From contig CP081101.1 in assembly GCA_025141015.1 (NCBI GenBank), positions 124,001-188,000 of the forward strand: DNA of 64,000 nt. The letters run 5' to 3'. A program made the position numbers and the translations under genes. The stretch is from Rhodobacteraceae bacterium M382. GTDB lineage: Bacteria > Pseudomonadota > Alphaproteobacteria > Rhodobacterales > Rhodobacteraceae. The notes beneath the pieces are model-generated. The model ran no database searches. It saw only the letters and a list, made by a program, of their open reading frames with translations, and was not told the DNA's origin. Shown piece after piece: positions 20,184 through 29,443 of this stretch (the first letter of the stretch is position 1; the number at the start of each line of letters is the position of its first letter).

Positions 20184-20797
20184 GCACGATGAACGGACCG
20201 CTTCGCGTCGGAATCGGTGGCCCGGTTGGTGCCGGGAAGACGACCCTCACGGCTGCGCTGAGCGAAGCCCTGCGCGACAGGTTTTCGATCGGCGTCATCA
20301 CCAATGACATATACACGCAAGAAGACGCCGAGGCGCTGATGCGGATGCAGATTCTGCCGCAGGATCGCATCATCGGGGTCGAGACCGGCGGCTGCCCCCA
20401 CACGGCGATCCGAGAAGACGCATCGATCAACCTTGCCGCTGTGGCCGAGATGATCGGTCGGCATCCGGATGTGGAGATTGTGCTAATCGAAAGCGGCGGC
20501 GATAACCTGTCGGCCACATTCAGCCCTGAGCTGGCAGATGTGACCCTCTATGTGATCGACGTGGCGGCTGGCGAAGAAATTCCCCGCAAGGGTGGGCCAG
20601 CTATCACCAAATCTGACATCCTGATCATCAACAAGACTGATCTTGCCCCCCACGTGGGCGCATCGCTTGACGTCATGGACCGCGATGCAACAATGATGCG
20701 CCGCGGGCGGCCTTTCGTATTTACTTCTCTGCGCAATCGCGAAGGCGTGGAAGAGATCATTCCGTTGCTTGAAAATGCCGGGGGGCTGGGCGTTTAG
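20180..20797 (+). CDS. ureG: Urease accessory GTPase UreG
   Basis: The 205-residue SIMIBI-class GTPase drives nickel insertion. The P-loop [10 protein letters not shown] lies near residues 13-22. Others are [10 protein letters not shown], the metal-binding [16 protein letters not shown] (Cys-Pro-His) and the guanine motif NKTD near 150. It is the last gene of the operon and convergent with the sulfatase gene. Confidence 0.97.
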   Translation: MSTMNGPLRVGIGGPVGAGKTTLTAALSEALRDRFSIGVITNDIYTQEDAEALMRMQILPQDRIIGVETGGCPHTAIREDASINLAAVAEMIGRHPDVEIVLIESGGDNLSATFSPELADVTLYVIDVAAGEEIPRKGGPAITKSDILIINKTDLAPHVGASLDVMDRDATMMRRGRPFVFTSLRNREGVEEIIPLLENAGGLGV

Positions 20798-20841
20798 AGC
20801 TGTGACAGGTGCACCGTCGAAGGTTAACATCCTACATTCTT

Positions 20842-22485
20842 TCAGGAGATCTTGCCGGTGTTTTTTGCCTTGGGTTTGGTCTCGGGCAAAACCTCGTGAA
20901 GCTCTGCCTCATTGCGATAGCCGATCAGAATTCCTGCCTTGGCTTCTCCAAGGCTCGGGTCACGCGCGGCAATCCAAGCATCCGACCGCGTTGTGCGCTG
21001 GGATGTGCGACGCGACCAGCCGAAGAACATCTTTTCCAGACGGGTCAGTTCATCCGCATAGGCAGGATCGGCCCCAAGATCGGCAATTTCATCGGGATTG
21101 GTTTCCAGATCGAAAAGCATCGGTCGAAAGCCTTCGGCAAAGGTGTATTTCCATCGCCCATCAAACAGCATCGTTAGTTTTGCATCCTGAACGGATACGC
21201 CAAGACGCTTTCGAACATTGCGCATCGAATAGTCGTATTCGGAAACCGCGAAATCGCGCAGATTTTCTACCTGTCCATGCAGGATCGGCTGAAGCGATTT
21301 TCCTTCAATGATATGAGGAACGTCTTCTCCGTCGAAGTAATTCAGGATCGTTGGAACAACGTCGATCGCCTCGACCAGCGCCGGAGATTTCACGCCGCGC
21401 GTTGCGTCGGCTTCAGGTCGCGGATCAACCACGATAAGCGGAATGCGAGCAGAAGCGTCGTGGAACAGCTCTTTTTCCCCCATCCAGTGATCCCCCAGAT
21501 AGTCGCCGTGGTCCGAGGTGAACACGATCATCGTGTCATCGGTGATGCCTTGGTCGTCTAGAAAACCCATCAACCTGCCGATCTGATCGTCGATCTGTTT
21601 GATCAAGCCCATATAGGCGGTCAGAACACGGGTGCGTGTTCCGTCATCGCAGAACGCTTTTGAGACACGCTCTTCCATGAAGGCGCCGTAAACGGGGTGA
21701 GGGTCGGCGCGCTCGGCGTCGGTGCGCACCGGGTCCAAATGGGTCTCGGGACCATACATGTCGTGATAAGGCGCAGGCACGATATAGGGCCAATGGGGTT
21801 TGATATAACTCAGGTGCAAACACCACGGCGTATCACCAGCCTCGCGGATGAAATCCATCGCGCGGCTGGTGATATAGGGCGTTTCGCTTTCTTCATCAGC
21901 GGCGCGTGCGGGTTTGTCAGCGTTGTCCATGAACCAACCGCTCAGGATGTTGCCGTCATCGTCTTGGGCGCTGTTGGCGACGCTTTGCCAGGGGTTTTCA
22001 TCTGGCCAGCCACGTTCCTTCATATAGGTGTCATAAGCCGTGTTGCGTGCATAGCGGGGCCCGTCCGGGTGCAAGCCATCATCACGTTCGTAAGGTTCGA
22101 AACCGCATTCCGACACCAACGCGCCGATCGTGCTGTCCGGCGCCAACCCAAGGCGGCGCATGCCTTCGACATCTGCGGTCATATGGGTTTTGCCGCAAAG
22201 CGCCGTGCGAACACCCAGCGGGCGCAAGTGGTCCCCCAGCGTCATCTCGCCCACTTTGAGCGGGATGTTGTTCCAGGTCGAGCCGTGAGAACTGGTATAA
22301 CGCCCGGTATAAAATGACATGCGCGAAGGGCCACAAATCGGAGACTGAACATAAGTTCGGTCAAACAAAACCCCGCGTTCCGCAAGCCTGTCGATATGGG
22401 GCGTGTGGAGATGCGGATGACCCGTGCAGGAAAGATAATCCCACCGAAGTTGGTCGCACATAATGAAAAGGACGTTTTTGGGCAT
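20842..22485 (-). CDS. Cytoplasmic sulfatase-type hydrolase
   Basis: The 547-residue product belongs to the alkaline-phosphatase/sulfatase superfamily. Cys51 lies in CGPSRMSFYTGR, the C-x-P-x-R motif whose cysteine is converted to formylglycine. Metal ligands are seen in MCDQLRWD (near 9-16) and FTSDHGDYLGDH (near 305-316). No signal peptide is present, so it should act in the cytoplasm, as choline-sulfatases and phosphonate monoester hydrolases do. It is the last gene of a TRAP-TAXI operon, so its substrate is probably what that transporter imports: a sulfate, phosphate or phosphonate ester of a small organic compound. No formylglycine-generating enzyme gene is in the window. Confidence 0.88.
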   Translation of the reverse strand: MPKNVLFIMCDQLRWDYLSCTGHPHLHTPHIDRLAERGVLFDRTYVQSPICGPSRMSFYTGRYTSSHGSTWNNIPLKVGEMTLGDHLRPLGVRTALCGKTHMTADVEGMRRLGLAPDSTIGALVSECGFEPYERDDGLHPDGPRYARNTAYDTYMKERGWPDENPWQSVANSAQDDDGNILSGWFMDNADKPARAADEESETPYITSRAMDFIREAGDTPWCLHLSYIKPHWPYIVPAPYHDMYGPETHLDPVRTDAERADPHPVYGAFMEERVSKAFCDDGTRTRVLTAYMGLIKQIDDQIGRLMGFLDDQGITDDTMIVFTSDHGDYLGDHWMGEKELFHDASARIPLIVVDPRPEADATRGVKSPALVEAIDVVPTILNYFDGEDVPHIIEGKSLQPILHGQVENLRDFAVSEYDYSMRNVRKRLGVSVQDAKLTMLFDGRWKYTFAEGFRPMLFDLETNPDEIADLGADPAYADELTRLEKMFFGWSRRTSQRTTRSDAWIAARDPSLGEAKAGILIGYRNEAELHEVLPETKPKAKNTGKIS

Positions 22486-22508
22486 GCTTCAACACCAGCT
22501 GGATTTTG

Positions 22509-22532
22509 GGTCGGGGCGGTGCCGCCCCGACC
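22509..22532 (-). terminator. Strong GC stem-loop between TAXI protein and sulfatase genes
   Basis: GGTCGGGGCG pairs with CGCCCCGACC around a four-base loop. No T-run follows on the minus strand. It probably stabilises or partly ends the transcript after the binding-protein gene. Confidence 0.5.
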
Positions 22533-22541
22533 GATCTTTGA

Positions 22542-23573
22542 TTAACCGCGGGCAACATCCGGGATGGTGACACCCATCTCTTCAAGCGCGCGCAGTGCAC
22601 CCGGATGCAGGGGCATATTGATGTCGGCCACAGCACCTTCTGGTGTGACAGCTGCCAGCCAAGGTGCGCTATCTCGCATCTCGGCAACACCGGCAAAGAA
22701 TGATTTGGTCATCTCATAGATCATCTCATCGTCTGCGCTGTCATTGGTGACAATACCGACGGTGACACGCAGGGTGGTTGTGTCGCTCTCGTTCTTCTGG
22801 TTGTCACCGTAAACGCCCGCAGGAAGCGTGCCTGCACCAAAGCCCGGACGATTGACCAGAGCCTTGACGCCATCGGTTTCCAGTTTGTCCGCAGGGATAC
22901 CAAGGAAACGGATCGGGTTGGTCACCGCGATCTGTGTCAGCACGGGGCTGGGCGCGTTTGTTGGGTTGCAGTAGATATCCAGATTGCCATCTTGGAACGA
23001 GGCCGCCGCAGCATCCCACCCCAGCTTGACCGCTTCGTAGTCAGTGCCTTCTTCCAGACCAGCCACGGCCTTGAACAGGCGCTTCATCGTTGCATAAGCT
23101 GCACCGCCCGGAGGGCCGAGGAATACGCGTTTGCCGCGTGCGTCTTCAATCGACTTGAGGCCCGAGGATTCATAAACCGCGATGTGGTAAACGCCCATGG
23201 GGAAATTCAGCACGGTCCGTAGTTTCTTGGACAGCTCCGGCGCTTGGTCCAGTTTTGCAAACATGGCTTTCTGGTTAGACATTAATGCATGCAAGGCCGG
23301 TGAGGTCATGCAGAACTGAGTTTTGCCCATGGCAACTTCAAGCACATGGCGCGTGGCCGCGCCGGTGGCGTTCAACTGGATTTCATAGTCCGGCAGGTCT
23401 TTGTTTACGATGTTGGCAAAGGTCGTCATCACCAGGTTCGGGCTGGTGCCCGGCCCCAGTGTGGACATGCGCAAAAGCTCTTTGGCTTGGGCGGCACGTG
23501 GCAGAATGCTCAGCGTCGCGAGCGCGGCGGTGCCACCCAACAAGCTGCGGCGATTAAGGTGTGTTGTCTTCAT
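22542..23573 (-). CDS. TAXI-family TRAP transporter solute-binding protein
   Basis: The 343-residue protein has a Tat-like signal (NRRSLLGG, hydrophobic stretch, ends AQAKE near residue 31). It shows the TAXI-family pattern: LGPGTSPN, KRVFLGPPGGAAYATMKRLF and GNLDIYCNPTNAPSP. It binds the substrate in the periplasm for the fused TRAP permease encoded just upstream. TAXI proteins often take organic acids or glutamate-like compounds, but specificity cannot be read here. ATG 23573 is preceded by AGGGAGAG. Confidence 0.92.
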   Translation of the reverse strand: MKTTHLNRRSLLGGTAALATLSILPRAAQAKELLRMSTLGPGTSPNLVMTTFANIVNKDLPDYEIQLNATGAATRHVLEVAMGKTQFCMTSPALHALMSNQKAMFAKLDQAPELSKKLRTVLNFPMGVYHIAVYESSGLKSIEDARGKRVFLGPPGGAAYATMKRLFKAVAGLEEGTDYEAVKLGWDAAAASFQDGNLDIYCNPTNAPSPVLTQIAVTNPIRFLGIPADKLETDGVKALVNRPGFGAGTLPAGVYGDNQKNESDTTTLRVTVGIVTNDSADDEMIYEMTKSFFAGVAEMRDSAPWLAAVTPEGAVADINMPLHPGALRALEEMGVTIPDVARG

Positions 23574-23595
23574 GATGTCTCTCTCCCTAGTGTGA

Positions 23596-25458
23596 TTATG
23601 AAGTTTGGTCTTTGATGTTCAGGTCCAACCGGTCGAAATACATCAGCGCGATTCCCGCGGCTGCGGCGATCCATGAAAAGATTGGTCCAAAGAAGATAAG
23701 TGCGACGGCCAGTCCAAGCCCGACGGGCACCATGTAGCCCTTGCCGCGTCGCGGATAACAGGCACGCGAGATCAGGATGGTGGCAAGAAGAACGAACAGG
23801 ATGGCTTGTAGCGACTCTGTCCAGTGGAACCCGGTTCCGAGTAGAAGCGCGGGCTGATAGACAAAAGCAAACGGGATCACGAACCCCGGAAGCGCAAGTC
23901 TGGACGCTTCGAGCGCGGTCGGCATCGGGCTTGATCCTGCAATCGGGGCCGCTGCAAAGGCGGCAAGCGCAACCGGTGGGGTGATGGCCGACAGCACACC
24001 AAAATACAGCACAAACATATGGGTGTGAACGATTGGAACCCCAAGTTTCTGAAGCGACGGACCCATGACCAACACGATGATCAGATAGGCCGGAACCGTT
24101 GGCATCCCCATCCCCAGCAAAAGGCAGGCAATCGCCATCAGGATCAGCGACAGGATCATCTGGTCTTCGGCAAGACCCGACAGAAGCGATGCAAAGCGCA
24201 GCCCCACGCCGGTCAGATTCAACACGCCGATGACGATACCCACAGCGCCCACGATCACCACCAGTTGCGCCGAAATCAGGCCCGCCGAACGGATAAATTT
24301 CAACCATGCCTTCCCATTGGTCAATAGATCGGGGCGCACTGCAAAGCCCAGAACTGCGGCCAAAGCAACCCCGACAAAGCCTGCATAAGCAGGAGACGAT
24401 CCTCCGACCATGGTCACCACGATGCCTGCAAGGGCCAGAACAAAAATGCCGATTTGCACGAGTTCCCGCCAATTGAAGGAGATGTTCGGGCGTGGCTCTT
24501 CGGCGAGATCCATGTTCCGCGCAGCGCTCGAAATCGCGACGAACAGGCCGCCATAATACAGCAGAGCTGGCACGGCCGCGGCGGCACAAATGGTCAGATA
24601 GGGAACATTGGTGACGTCGGCCATGATAAAGGCCACTGCGCCCATGATTGGTGGCGTGATCTGGCCTCCACTCGAGGCTGCAGATTCAACTGCGGCTGCG
24701 AACCGGGGTGAAAACCCGCGCTTCTTGATCAGGGGGATGGTGATGACACCCGTGCCCACGACATTGGCGACAGCGCTGCCTGAAATGGTTCCGAACAACC
24801 CGCTTGCCACTGTGGCCGCTGCCGCGGGACCTGACCGCATTCTTCCGGTAGCAGCCATCGCAAGTTGCACCAGAACGCGGTCAATCGCGAGCAATTCAAG
24901 AAGTGATCCGAAGACGATGAAGATCAGGATTGTCGAGACAACTGTGGCCATGGGACGTCCAAAGACACCGTCAAAGGAATACCACAGAACGGTCATAAGT
25001 TCTTCGGTTGAGATCCCAGCGTGTCTGAGGAAACCTGGTGCCAGATGGCCGAAAGCCCCATAGGCCAGCAGGACACTGGCAACCACTGCCATGACAAGAC
25101 CGACAGATCGGCGGGTTAATTCGATGACTGCAAACAGACCCAGAAAGCCCATCCAGATGTCAGTTGGTGTCAAAAAGTATAGACCGGTTTCAATCTCTTC
25201 GGCGGCGCGAAAATACTGGTAAACACTCAGAATCACGGCCATTGCGGCCGCAAACAGAAGCGCTCGATCCAAAAGACTGTCGCTGCGCCCAAACGAGGAC
25301 AGGATGATCAGCAATCCGCCGCCCAATAGCATACCCACACGAAGGTAGGAATCTGAGAACACACCGAAAACCGACACGTAAAACACAACGCCGATGATCA
25401 TCAGCGACAGTCCCGTCACTACGTATCCGAGATACGCATTTTGTTTGTTTTCTGGCAC
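23596..25458 (-). CDS. TRAP transporter fused 4TM/12TM permease
   Basis: The 620-residue protein combines the small (DctQ-like) and large (DctM-like) TRAP membrane subunits, as is usual with TAXI binding proteins. Many helices are visible, and FGTISGSAVANVVGTGVITI (near 210) and GMGMPTVPAYL are large-subunit signatures. GTG 25458 directly follows GGAGGAAGCT and is preferred; the frame is open 45 codons further upstream without permease-like sequence. It is the first gene of the operon with the TAXI protein and the sulfatase, divergent from an IclR regulator. Confidence 0.93.
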   Translation of the reverse strand: MPENKQNAYLGYVVTGLSLMIIGVVFYVSVFGVFSDSYLRVGMLLGGGLLIILSSFGRSDSLLDRALLFAAAMAVILSVYQYFRAAEEIETGLYFLTPTDIWMGFLGLFAVIELTRRSVGLVMAVVASVLLAYGAFGHLAPGFLRHAGISTEELMTVLWYSFDGVFGRPMATVVSTILIFIVFGSLLELLAIDRVLVQLAMAATGRMRSGPAAAATVASGLFGTISGSAVANVVGTGVITIPLIKKRGFSPRFAAAVESAASSGGQITPPIMGAVAFIMADVTNVPYLTICAAAAVPALLYYGGLFVAISSAARNMDLAEEPRPNISFNWRELVQIGIFVLALAGIVVTMVGGSSPAYAGFVGVALAAVLGFAVRPDLLTNGKAWLKFIRSAGLISAQLVVIVGAVGIVIGVLNLTGVGLRFASLLSGLAEDQMILSLILMAIACLLLGMGMPTVPAYLIIVLVMGPSLQKLGVPIVHTHMFVLYFGVLSAITPPVALAAFAAAPIAGSSPMPTALEASRLALPGFVIPFAFVYQPALLLGTGFHWTESLQAILFVLLATILISRACYPRRGKGYMVPVGLGLAVALIFFGPIFSWIAAAAGIALMYFDRLDLNIKDQTS

Positions 25459-25565
25459 AGCTTCCTCCCAAGTGTGACGCGCTCCAAACTGCCCCGGTCT
25501 TTGGTTCGATGCGTGGTGCGCGTGGTAGAAAACTATTGAACCCGTGAACTCTTGTCGATTTACTG

Positions 25566-25580
25566 TTTCACTAGGTGAAA
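25566..25580. promoter_or_regulatory. 15-bp inverted repeat, likely IclR operator
   Basis: TTTCACTAGGTGAAA is a perfect six-base inverted repeat with a three-base centre. It lies just before the IclR gene in the region divergent from the TRAP operon. The size fits IclR-family operators. It overlaps the ribosome-binding site of the regulator gene (AGGTGA), so a protein bound here could also affect the regulator's own expression. Confidence 0.6.
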
Positions 25581-25586
25581 TATGAT

Positions 25587-26369
25587 ATGACAAAATTAAA
25601 TCGATCCATCGAACGCGGCCTCATGGTGCTTGAAGTTGTCCATCGCTCTGGCGCGAGTTCACTGGCATTTCTGGCCGAGCAGACAGACCTGCCGAAGCCG
25701 ACATTGCTGCGTATTTGTGCGACGTTGGAAAATCGGCGCTGGCTGATCCGCAGAAGCAGCGACGGCTGTTATCAAATCGGCTCGGGTTTCCCCCATTCCG
25801 GCGGCATGCCGGAATTGGCCGACCGTCTTGTGGCTGTCGCCAAAGAAGAGATCGTGCGGCTTTCCATAGACACCGGATTGGGTGTTGATCTGGCCGCTGC
25901 GATAGGCGAGGGCCGGACAGAGATCGTGGATACGACGCGCGTGTTCAAAAAACATGGTGTCTATCCGGATGCCGTTGGTTTTCGTCCCTCTCCTACTCAT
26001 TCAGGCCTTGGGGTCGCCTTTCTCATGGGGCTTGCTGAAACGGGTAACTTCGATGAACTACAGCTTGTAGAAAAACGTCGGGCACGCGACACAGTTGGTG
26101 TCGGCCCACCGTTGCAGAAACTTCTGACGGACGGTGCCAAACGGGGTTACGCAATTCGTGCACACGGCCATTGGGGGCGGGCCGTAGATTATGGTGAGTT
26201 ACCCTCAGCGATTGCTGTTCCAATCTTTTCTGGTTCAGAAGCAATTGGCGCTCTCAATATTGTGTGGAATGCAAGCGATCAATCAATCGAGGCTGTTGCG
26301 GAAGCTCACTTGTCGCATCTGCAGTCAACGGCAAATCGGATTGGCCGGAGCTATGCGGATTTCATCTGA
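25587..26369 (+). CDS. IclR-family transcriptional regulator
   Basis: The 260-residue protein has an N-terminal winged helix-turn-helix (SLAFLAEQTDLPKPTLLRICATL region, about 25-48) and a C-terminal IclR effector domain. ATG 25587 sits nine bases after AGGTGA; an in-frame GTG at 25575 would add four residues. It is divergent from the TRAP-TAXI-sulfatase operon and most likely controls it in response to the imported compound or a product. Confidence 0.9.
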   Translation: MTKLNRSIERGLMVLEVVHRSGASSLAFLAEQTDLPKPTLLRICATLENRRWLIRRSSDGCYQIGSGFPHSGGMPELADRLVAVAKEEIVRLSIDTGLGVDLAAAIGEGRTEIVDTTRVFKKHGVYPDAVGFRPSPTHSGLGVAFLMGLAETGNFDELQLVEKRRARDTVGVGPPLQKLLTDGAKRGYAIRAHGHWGRAVDYGELPSAIAVPIFSGSEAIGALNIVWNASDQSIEAVAEAHLSHLQSTANRIGRSYADFI

Positions 26370-27013
26370 TACAAAGGTTGGGCTGCGAAAGAACGCGAAA
26401 GCTGTGTCGCCAATTTTTGCTATCTTGATCCAAAATTTTTTCAAGCGCGTGTTTTCAGTGAAAACCCACTGAAAAGGGGGCGATCAATATCTGAAGCAGC
26501 ATGATTTTTCCAACCGCTGAATGCCTACGCCCGTTTCTTCGTTCCAATCGTGCACCCGTAGCGAAGGTCCGGCTTCCGCCCGGAAGTGTCGAAACACCAT
26601 GCCCGCTTCGGGCTGCCAGCAGGCCTCCGGCAGCACTTAAAAATTTCGATGCATACTGCCAGAATAGGAGTGCTGTAACTATTTACTCGTTGAAGGGCAC
26701 AGCAGGCGGCGCTACCTAAATGCACTGGTCGAACGTCGTGTAACTTTGGGGGATCAACGAGTGTTCGTTATGGAGAGCCCGATAGTGGTCTGACCATGTC
26801 AGGAACTGGCTTGGTGAAAAAAATTTCTGTCCAGAGGCTAGTCACAAAAAATCCAGAAGCTAGTGCGCCGCTACAAAATTCTGCCAAACTTAGTGCGCCG
26901 CTACAGTCGGATTGCGTCCTTGATGAGCATAGGCGTCCCCTGAAAATCAGTGGACAGCCCGCGCATCTCAGCGTCGCGTTCTGATATGTGAGCCATATCA
27001 ATGGCTTGCGTCT
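26370..27013. other. Gap before tRNA-Cys: repeats and IS-end sequence
   Basis: No intact gene. Positions 26561-26581 share 18 of 21 bases with 9021-9041. Positions 26837-26905 hold three related short repeats typical of insertion-sequence ends (separate entry). The rest shows short meaningless frames. Confidence 0.4.
26861..26905. repeat. Two direct copies of a 15-bp repeat, IS21-like end
   Basis: TAGTGCGCCGCTACA occurs at 26861-26875 and 26891-26905, a 30-bp period. A weaker related copy (CTAGTCACAAAA) begins near 26839. Multiple spaced repeats of this kind occur at the ends of IS21-family elements. No transposase gene remains beside them, so this would be a solitary end. Family assignment is an inference. 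Confidence 0.5.
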
Positions 27014-27087
27014 TGGAGGCGAGTACCGGAATCGAACCGGTGTACACGGATTTGCAATCCGCTGCGTCACCACTCCGCCAACTCGCC
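27014..27087 (-). tRNA. tRNA-Cys (GCA), CCA encoded
   Basis: The minus strand folds as a cloverleaf: acceptor GGCGAGT pairs with ACTCGCC, followed by discriminator T and encoded CCA. The T-arm is CACCGGTTCGATTCCGGTAC. The anticodon stem GCGGA/TCCGT has loop TTGCAAA, giving anticodon GCA for cysteine. The length of 74 including CCA is normal. It borders about 2 kb of decayed genes. Confidence 0.96.
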
Positions 27088-27481
27088 TAAAGTAGTGTGA
27101 GGCCAGCATTTAACTGAGTCGGAATGGATGTGCAATAGCTTCTGCCATACAGTCTTTGGTTTGGATTGGTTCTCCAGCAAGGTCAGTTTAGCCAGTTCAT
27201 GACCATCATCGCGCCGACCATTTTGCGCATGTGTCGGGGGCACTGCCTGTGTACGTTTCACCGGCACCGGTTGTCTGGACAGAAAGCCGTTTCATGTGCT
27301 GGCTGCGGCAGCGAAGGGCGCACATGCAGGCATCGACCTGCTCTATCTACGGGCAGCAAACTTTTTGCGCGTCCAACAAGTGTTTGACGGCGCCGACGTG
27401 CTGGCCGTGCCGGGACACGGTGAGTTCATCTTTTCTCGGCGGGCCTGCAGAGTACGCGTGTGAACAAACACAAAGCGCCGG

Positions 27482-27875
27482 GCCTTTGGCGAGATATCCC
27501 TCAAGGGGCGTGCCTATCTGAAAGACCAATTCTGCGCGGCGGAACTGACACCCATCGTTGATGCCGCGGGCAATCTGATCGGGTGGCGCTATGGGAGCGA
27601 TCCACAGGGTGGTACGCTGACTATCGGATCTCACAGCGATATGGTCCCTGGCGGCGGGCGGTTCAACAGAATCGCTGGCGTTCTGGCGGAGCCTGAGGTG
27701 GCATGGGCCCTGCGCGACACCGGGATAGCTCTGCGGCACAATCTGGGAATCGTAGATAGTCTTGCCCAAGAAATGTGCGTCTTTGGCTGGCTTGTGTCGG
27801 GTCACGCGGCATGACAGGGAAGCTTGCGCAATCTGCGATTGATCCGGGCCTGTCGCAGAGATGCAGGGCCAGTGG
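27482..27875 (+). pseudogene. Broken N-carbamoyl-L-amino-acid hydrolase (M20/hydantoinase-carbamoylase family)
   Basis: The frame from about 27482 reads AAELTPIVDAAGNLIG, TLTIGSHSDMVPGGGRFN, then IALRHNLGIVDSLAQEM. These match the LTIGSHSDTVPGGGRFDGxxGV metal-binding region and following strand of N-carbamoyl-amino-acid amidohydrolases. After a frameshift near 27775 it continues as ACVGSRGMTGKL. The start and the C-terminal two thirds are missing, and the metal-binding Asp after GGRF is Asn. It is a dead fragment of a gene that once released amino acids from N-carbamoyl derivatives. Unclear decayed DNA lies before it (27090-27480). Confidence 0.7.
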
Positions 27876-27904
27876 AGCGGGGCACGATGCGGTGTTTTTC
27901 TCAC

Positions 27905-28342
27905 GGATCGCCCCAGTGGCCACGGTTTTCAGCCCCTGCAAGAGCGAGCGCAGCCAATCACCAAAGGAATTGCCCCAACCTGGAAAATTGTCTGCCCGTG
28001 CCGCCGTTCTTTTGGAAACCGACTGGCGGCGGCTGTGCCACCGGTTTCGCGGCCTTCGCTCGCCTGTGAGACGGCCTTTGCGATTTTTTCCAAGAGCCTC
28101 ATTCAACAGCGCGTTCTGCATGCGCATCTCGGGATGCATCTTCCTGAAGCACAGGTTCTGTTCGGCCAGGTCTTTCATCCCGGCGATCAGGGACGCGTCC
28201 ATGCCGCCAAATTTGGCCGGCCATTTGTAGAAACTTGCACGGCTCATCCCTTATTCCGTCACAGTTCAGAAACCGGCAGACCGTCCTCTGCGTGCTTCAG
28301 GAGTCCCATGATCTGCACGTCGCCAAATCGTCCGTTCTTCAT
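27905..28342 (-). pseudogene. IS3-family transposase relic (orfA, perhaps start of orfB)
   Basis: From 28342 on the minus strand the frame reads MKNGRFGDVQIMGLLKHAED and GLPVSEL, then TGA in place of the usual cysteine codon. A one-base shift follows, then MSRASFYKWPAKFGGMDASL and NALLNEALGK. This is the orfA helix-turn-helix protein of IS3 elements (LCRxHGMSxASFYKWRAKxGGMDAS). Sequence below about 28060 is only vaguely orfB-like. Two lesions and the lack of a DDE domain show it is inactive. It truncates the neighbouring carbamoylase relic. Confidence 0.75.
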
Positions 28343-28524
28343 TCAACATCTCCTCGGATATCTGGTCGAGCAAATTCAGCCTTTGAACACCGTCAATTTC
28401 AGGAGGGATTACGATACGAGAGAAAATTTGGTCCTATAAATTGTATCGAAACAACTGCCACGAATTGACTGGATGGCCTGGATGCGGCAAAAGTCTCTGT
28501 GATCACAGTTTGGAGGTTTCGCGC

Positions 28525-29163
28525 ATGGCTTGGTCAGAGATTGCCGCATTCATGTTTGTTGCTACGCTATTGGTCATGTCACCAGGCCCGAATGGATTCC
28601 TGATTGCCAAGACTGTCCCAACGTCAGGGCGTTCCGCCGGATTTGCGAATGTTGCCGGGTTTGTCACAGCCTTCTTTCTGCACGGTGCGCTGTCTGTGCT
28701 TGGCATTTCGATAATTTTGGTCAAGTCGTCGACGGCCTTCATGATCGTGAAGTACCTCGGCGCGGCCTATCTCATCTGGATCGGGATCAAGGCGCTGCAT
28801 GCGGCCTTCAAAGGTGTCGAAACCGCTGAAAAAGTTTCCCCAGCAAGAAACCGCAGAACTCTGTGGCGTGCCTTTGTGGAAGGATTTATTACCAACGCCC
28901 TGAATCCGAAAGTGTCGATGTTCTACCTAGCGGCCTTCCCGCAGTTCATCACTGTGGGCGAAACCTCTGCCGCTTCCTCCTTCCTTCTTGTGTTTTTTCA
29001 CTCGGTTGTGGCAGCAGTCTGGTTCTCGGCCATGATACTTCTGTTCGCCAAACTCACTTCGGTGGCGCGGAGCGGCCATTTCCAGAGATGGCTGAAAGGT
29101 GTGACAGGAGTTGTCTTTATCGGATTCGGCGTGAAACTTGCGAGCTTCAAGCCAAGCATCTAA
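28525..29163 (+). CDS. LysE/RhtB-family exporter
   Basis: The 212-residue inner-membrane protein has about six hydrophobic helices. It shows the family N-terminal motif MSPGPNGFLIAK (about 18-29), KYLGAAYLIWIGIKAL and FITNALNPKVSMFYLAAFPQ. The family exports amino acids or their derivatives by proton antiport. ATG 28525 follows GGAGGT; the open frame upstream is not conserved-looking. It is monocistronic, so its substrate cannot be inferred from neighbours. A GCCCAGGC/GCCTGGGC inverted repeat lies after the stop (29170-29201), without a T-run. Confidence 0.9.
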   Translation: MAWSEIAAFMFVATLLVMSPGPNGFLIAKTVPTSGRSAGFANVAGFVTAFFLHGALSVLGISIILVKSSTAFMIVKYLGAAYLIWIGIKALHAAFKGVETAEKVSPARNRRTLWRAFVEGFITNALNPKVSMFYLAAFPQFITVGETSAASSFLLVFFHSVVAAVWFSAMILLFAKLTSVARSGHFQRWLKGVTGVVFIGFGVKLASFKPSI

Positions 29164-29443
29164 ACAGCTGCCCAGGCTAATCACCCTGAGGAGGCCTGGG
29201 CCGGCCCGAAGAACCCACAAGAGCTCGGCGAGAGGTTCAGCGCTTTTGATCTTACGCACCGAAGGCTGAATACACGACAAACGTTTTGCGACATCCTGTC
29301 GATTCAGCAGGCCAGCCACCCAGACAGCACGACATTCTCCACATTGCCGGTCCTTTCTGAAAACCAGCAGGCACCAAGTGGCAGTCTATGTCAGTTAGCA
29401 AAACTCGGCAGGCGGCTCGATGTTCTGCCTGGGCCTGCAAAGG
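29164..29443. other. Gap between lysE-type and SDR genes
   Basis: No gene is seen. It begins with an eight-base inverted repeat (29170-29177 and 29194-29201, 16-base loop) that may help end transcription of the exporter gene. Confidence 0.4.

Noticed and set aside
27090-27480. Coding-like frame containing AGIDLLYLRAANFL
   Set aside because: No recognisable family and broken by stops; may be more island debris but cannot be named.
29170-29201. Inverted repeat after the LysE gene as intrinsic terminator
   Set aside because: Stem is only eight pairs with a 16-base loop and no T-run follows.
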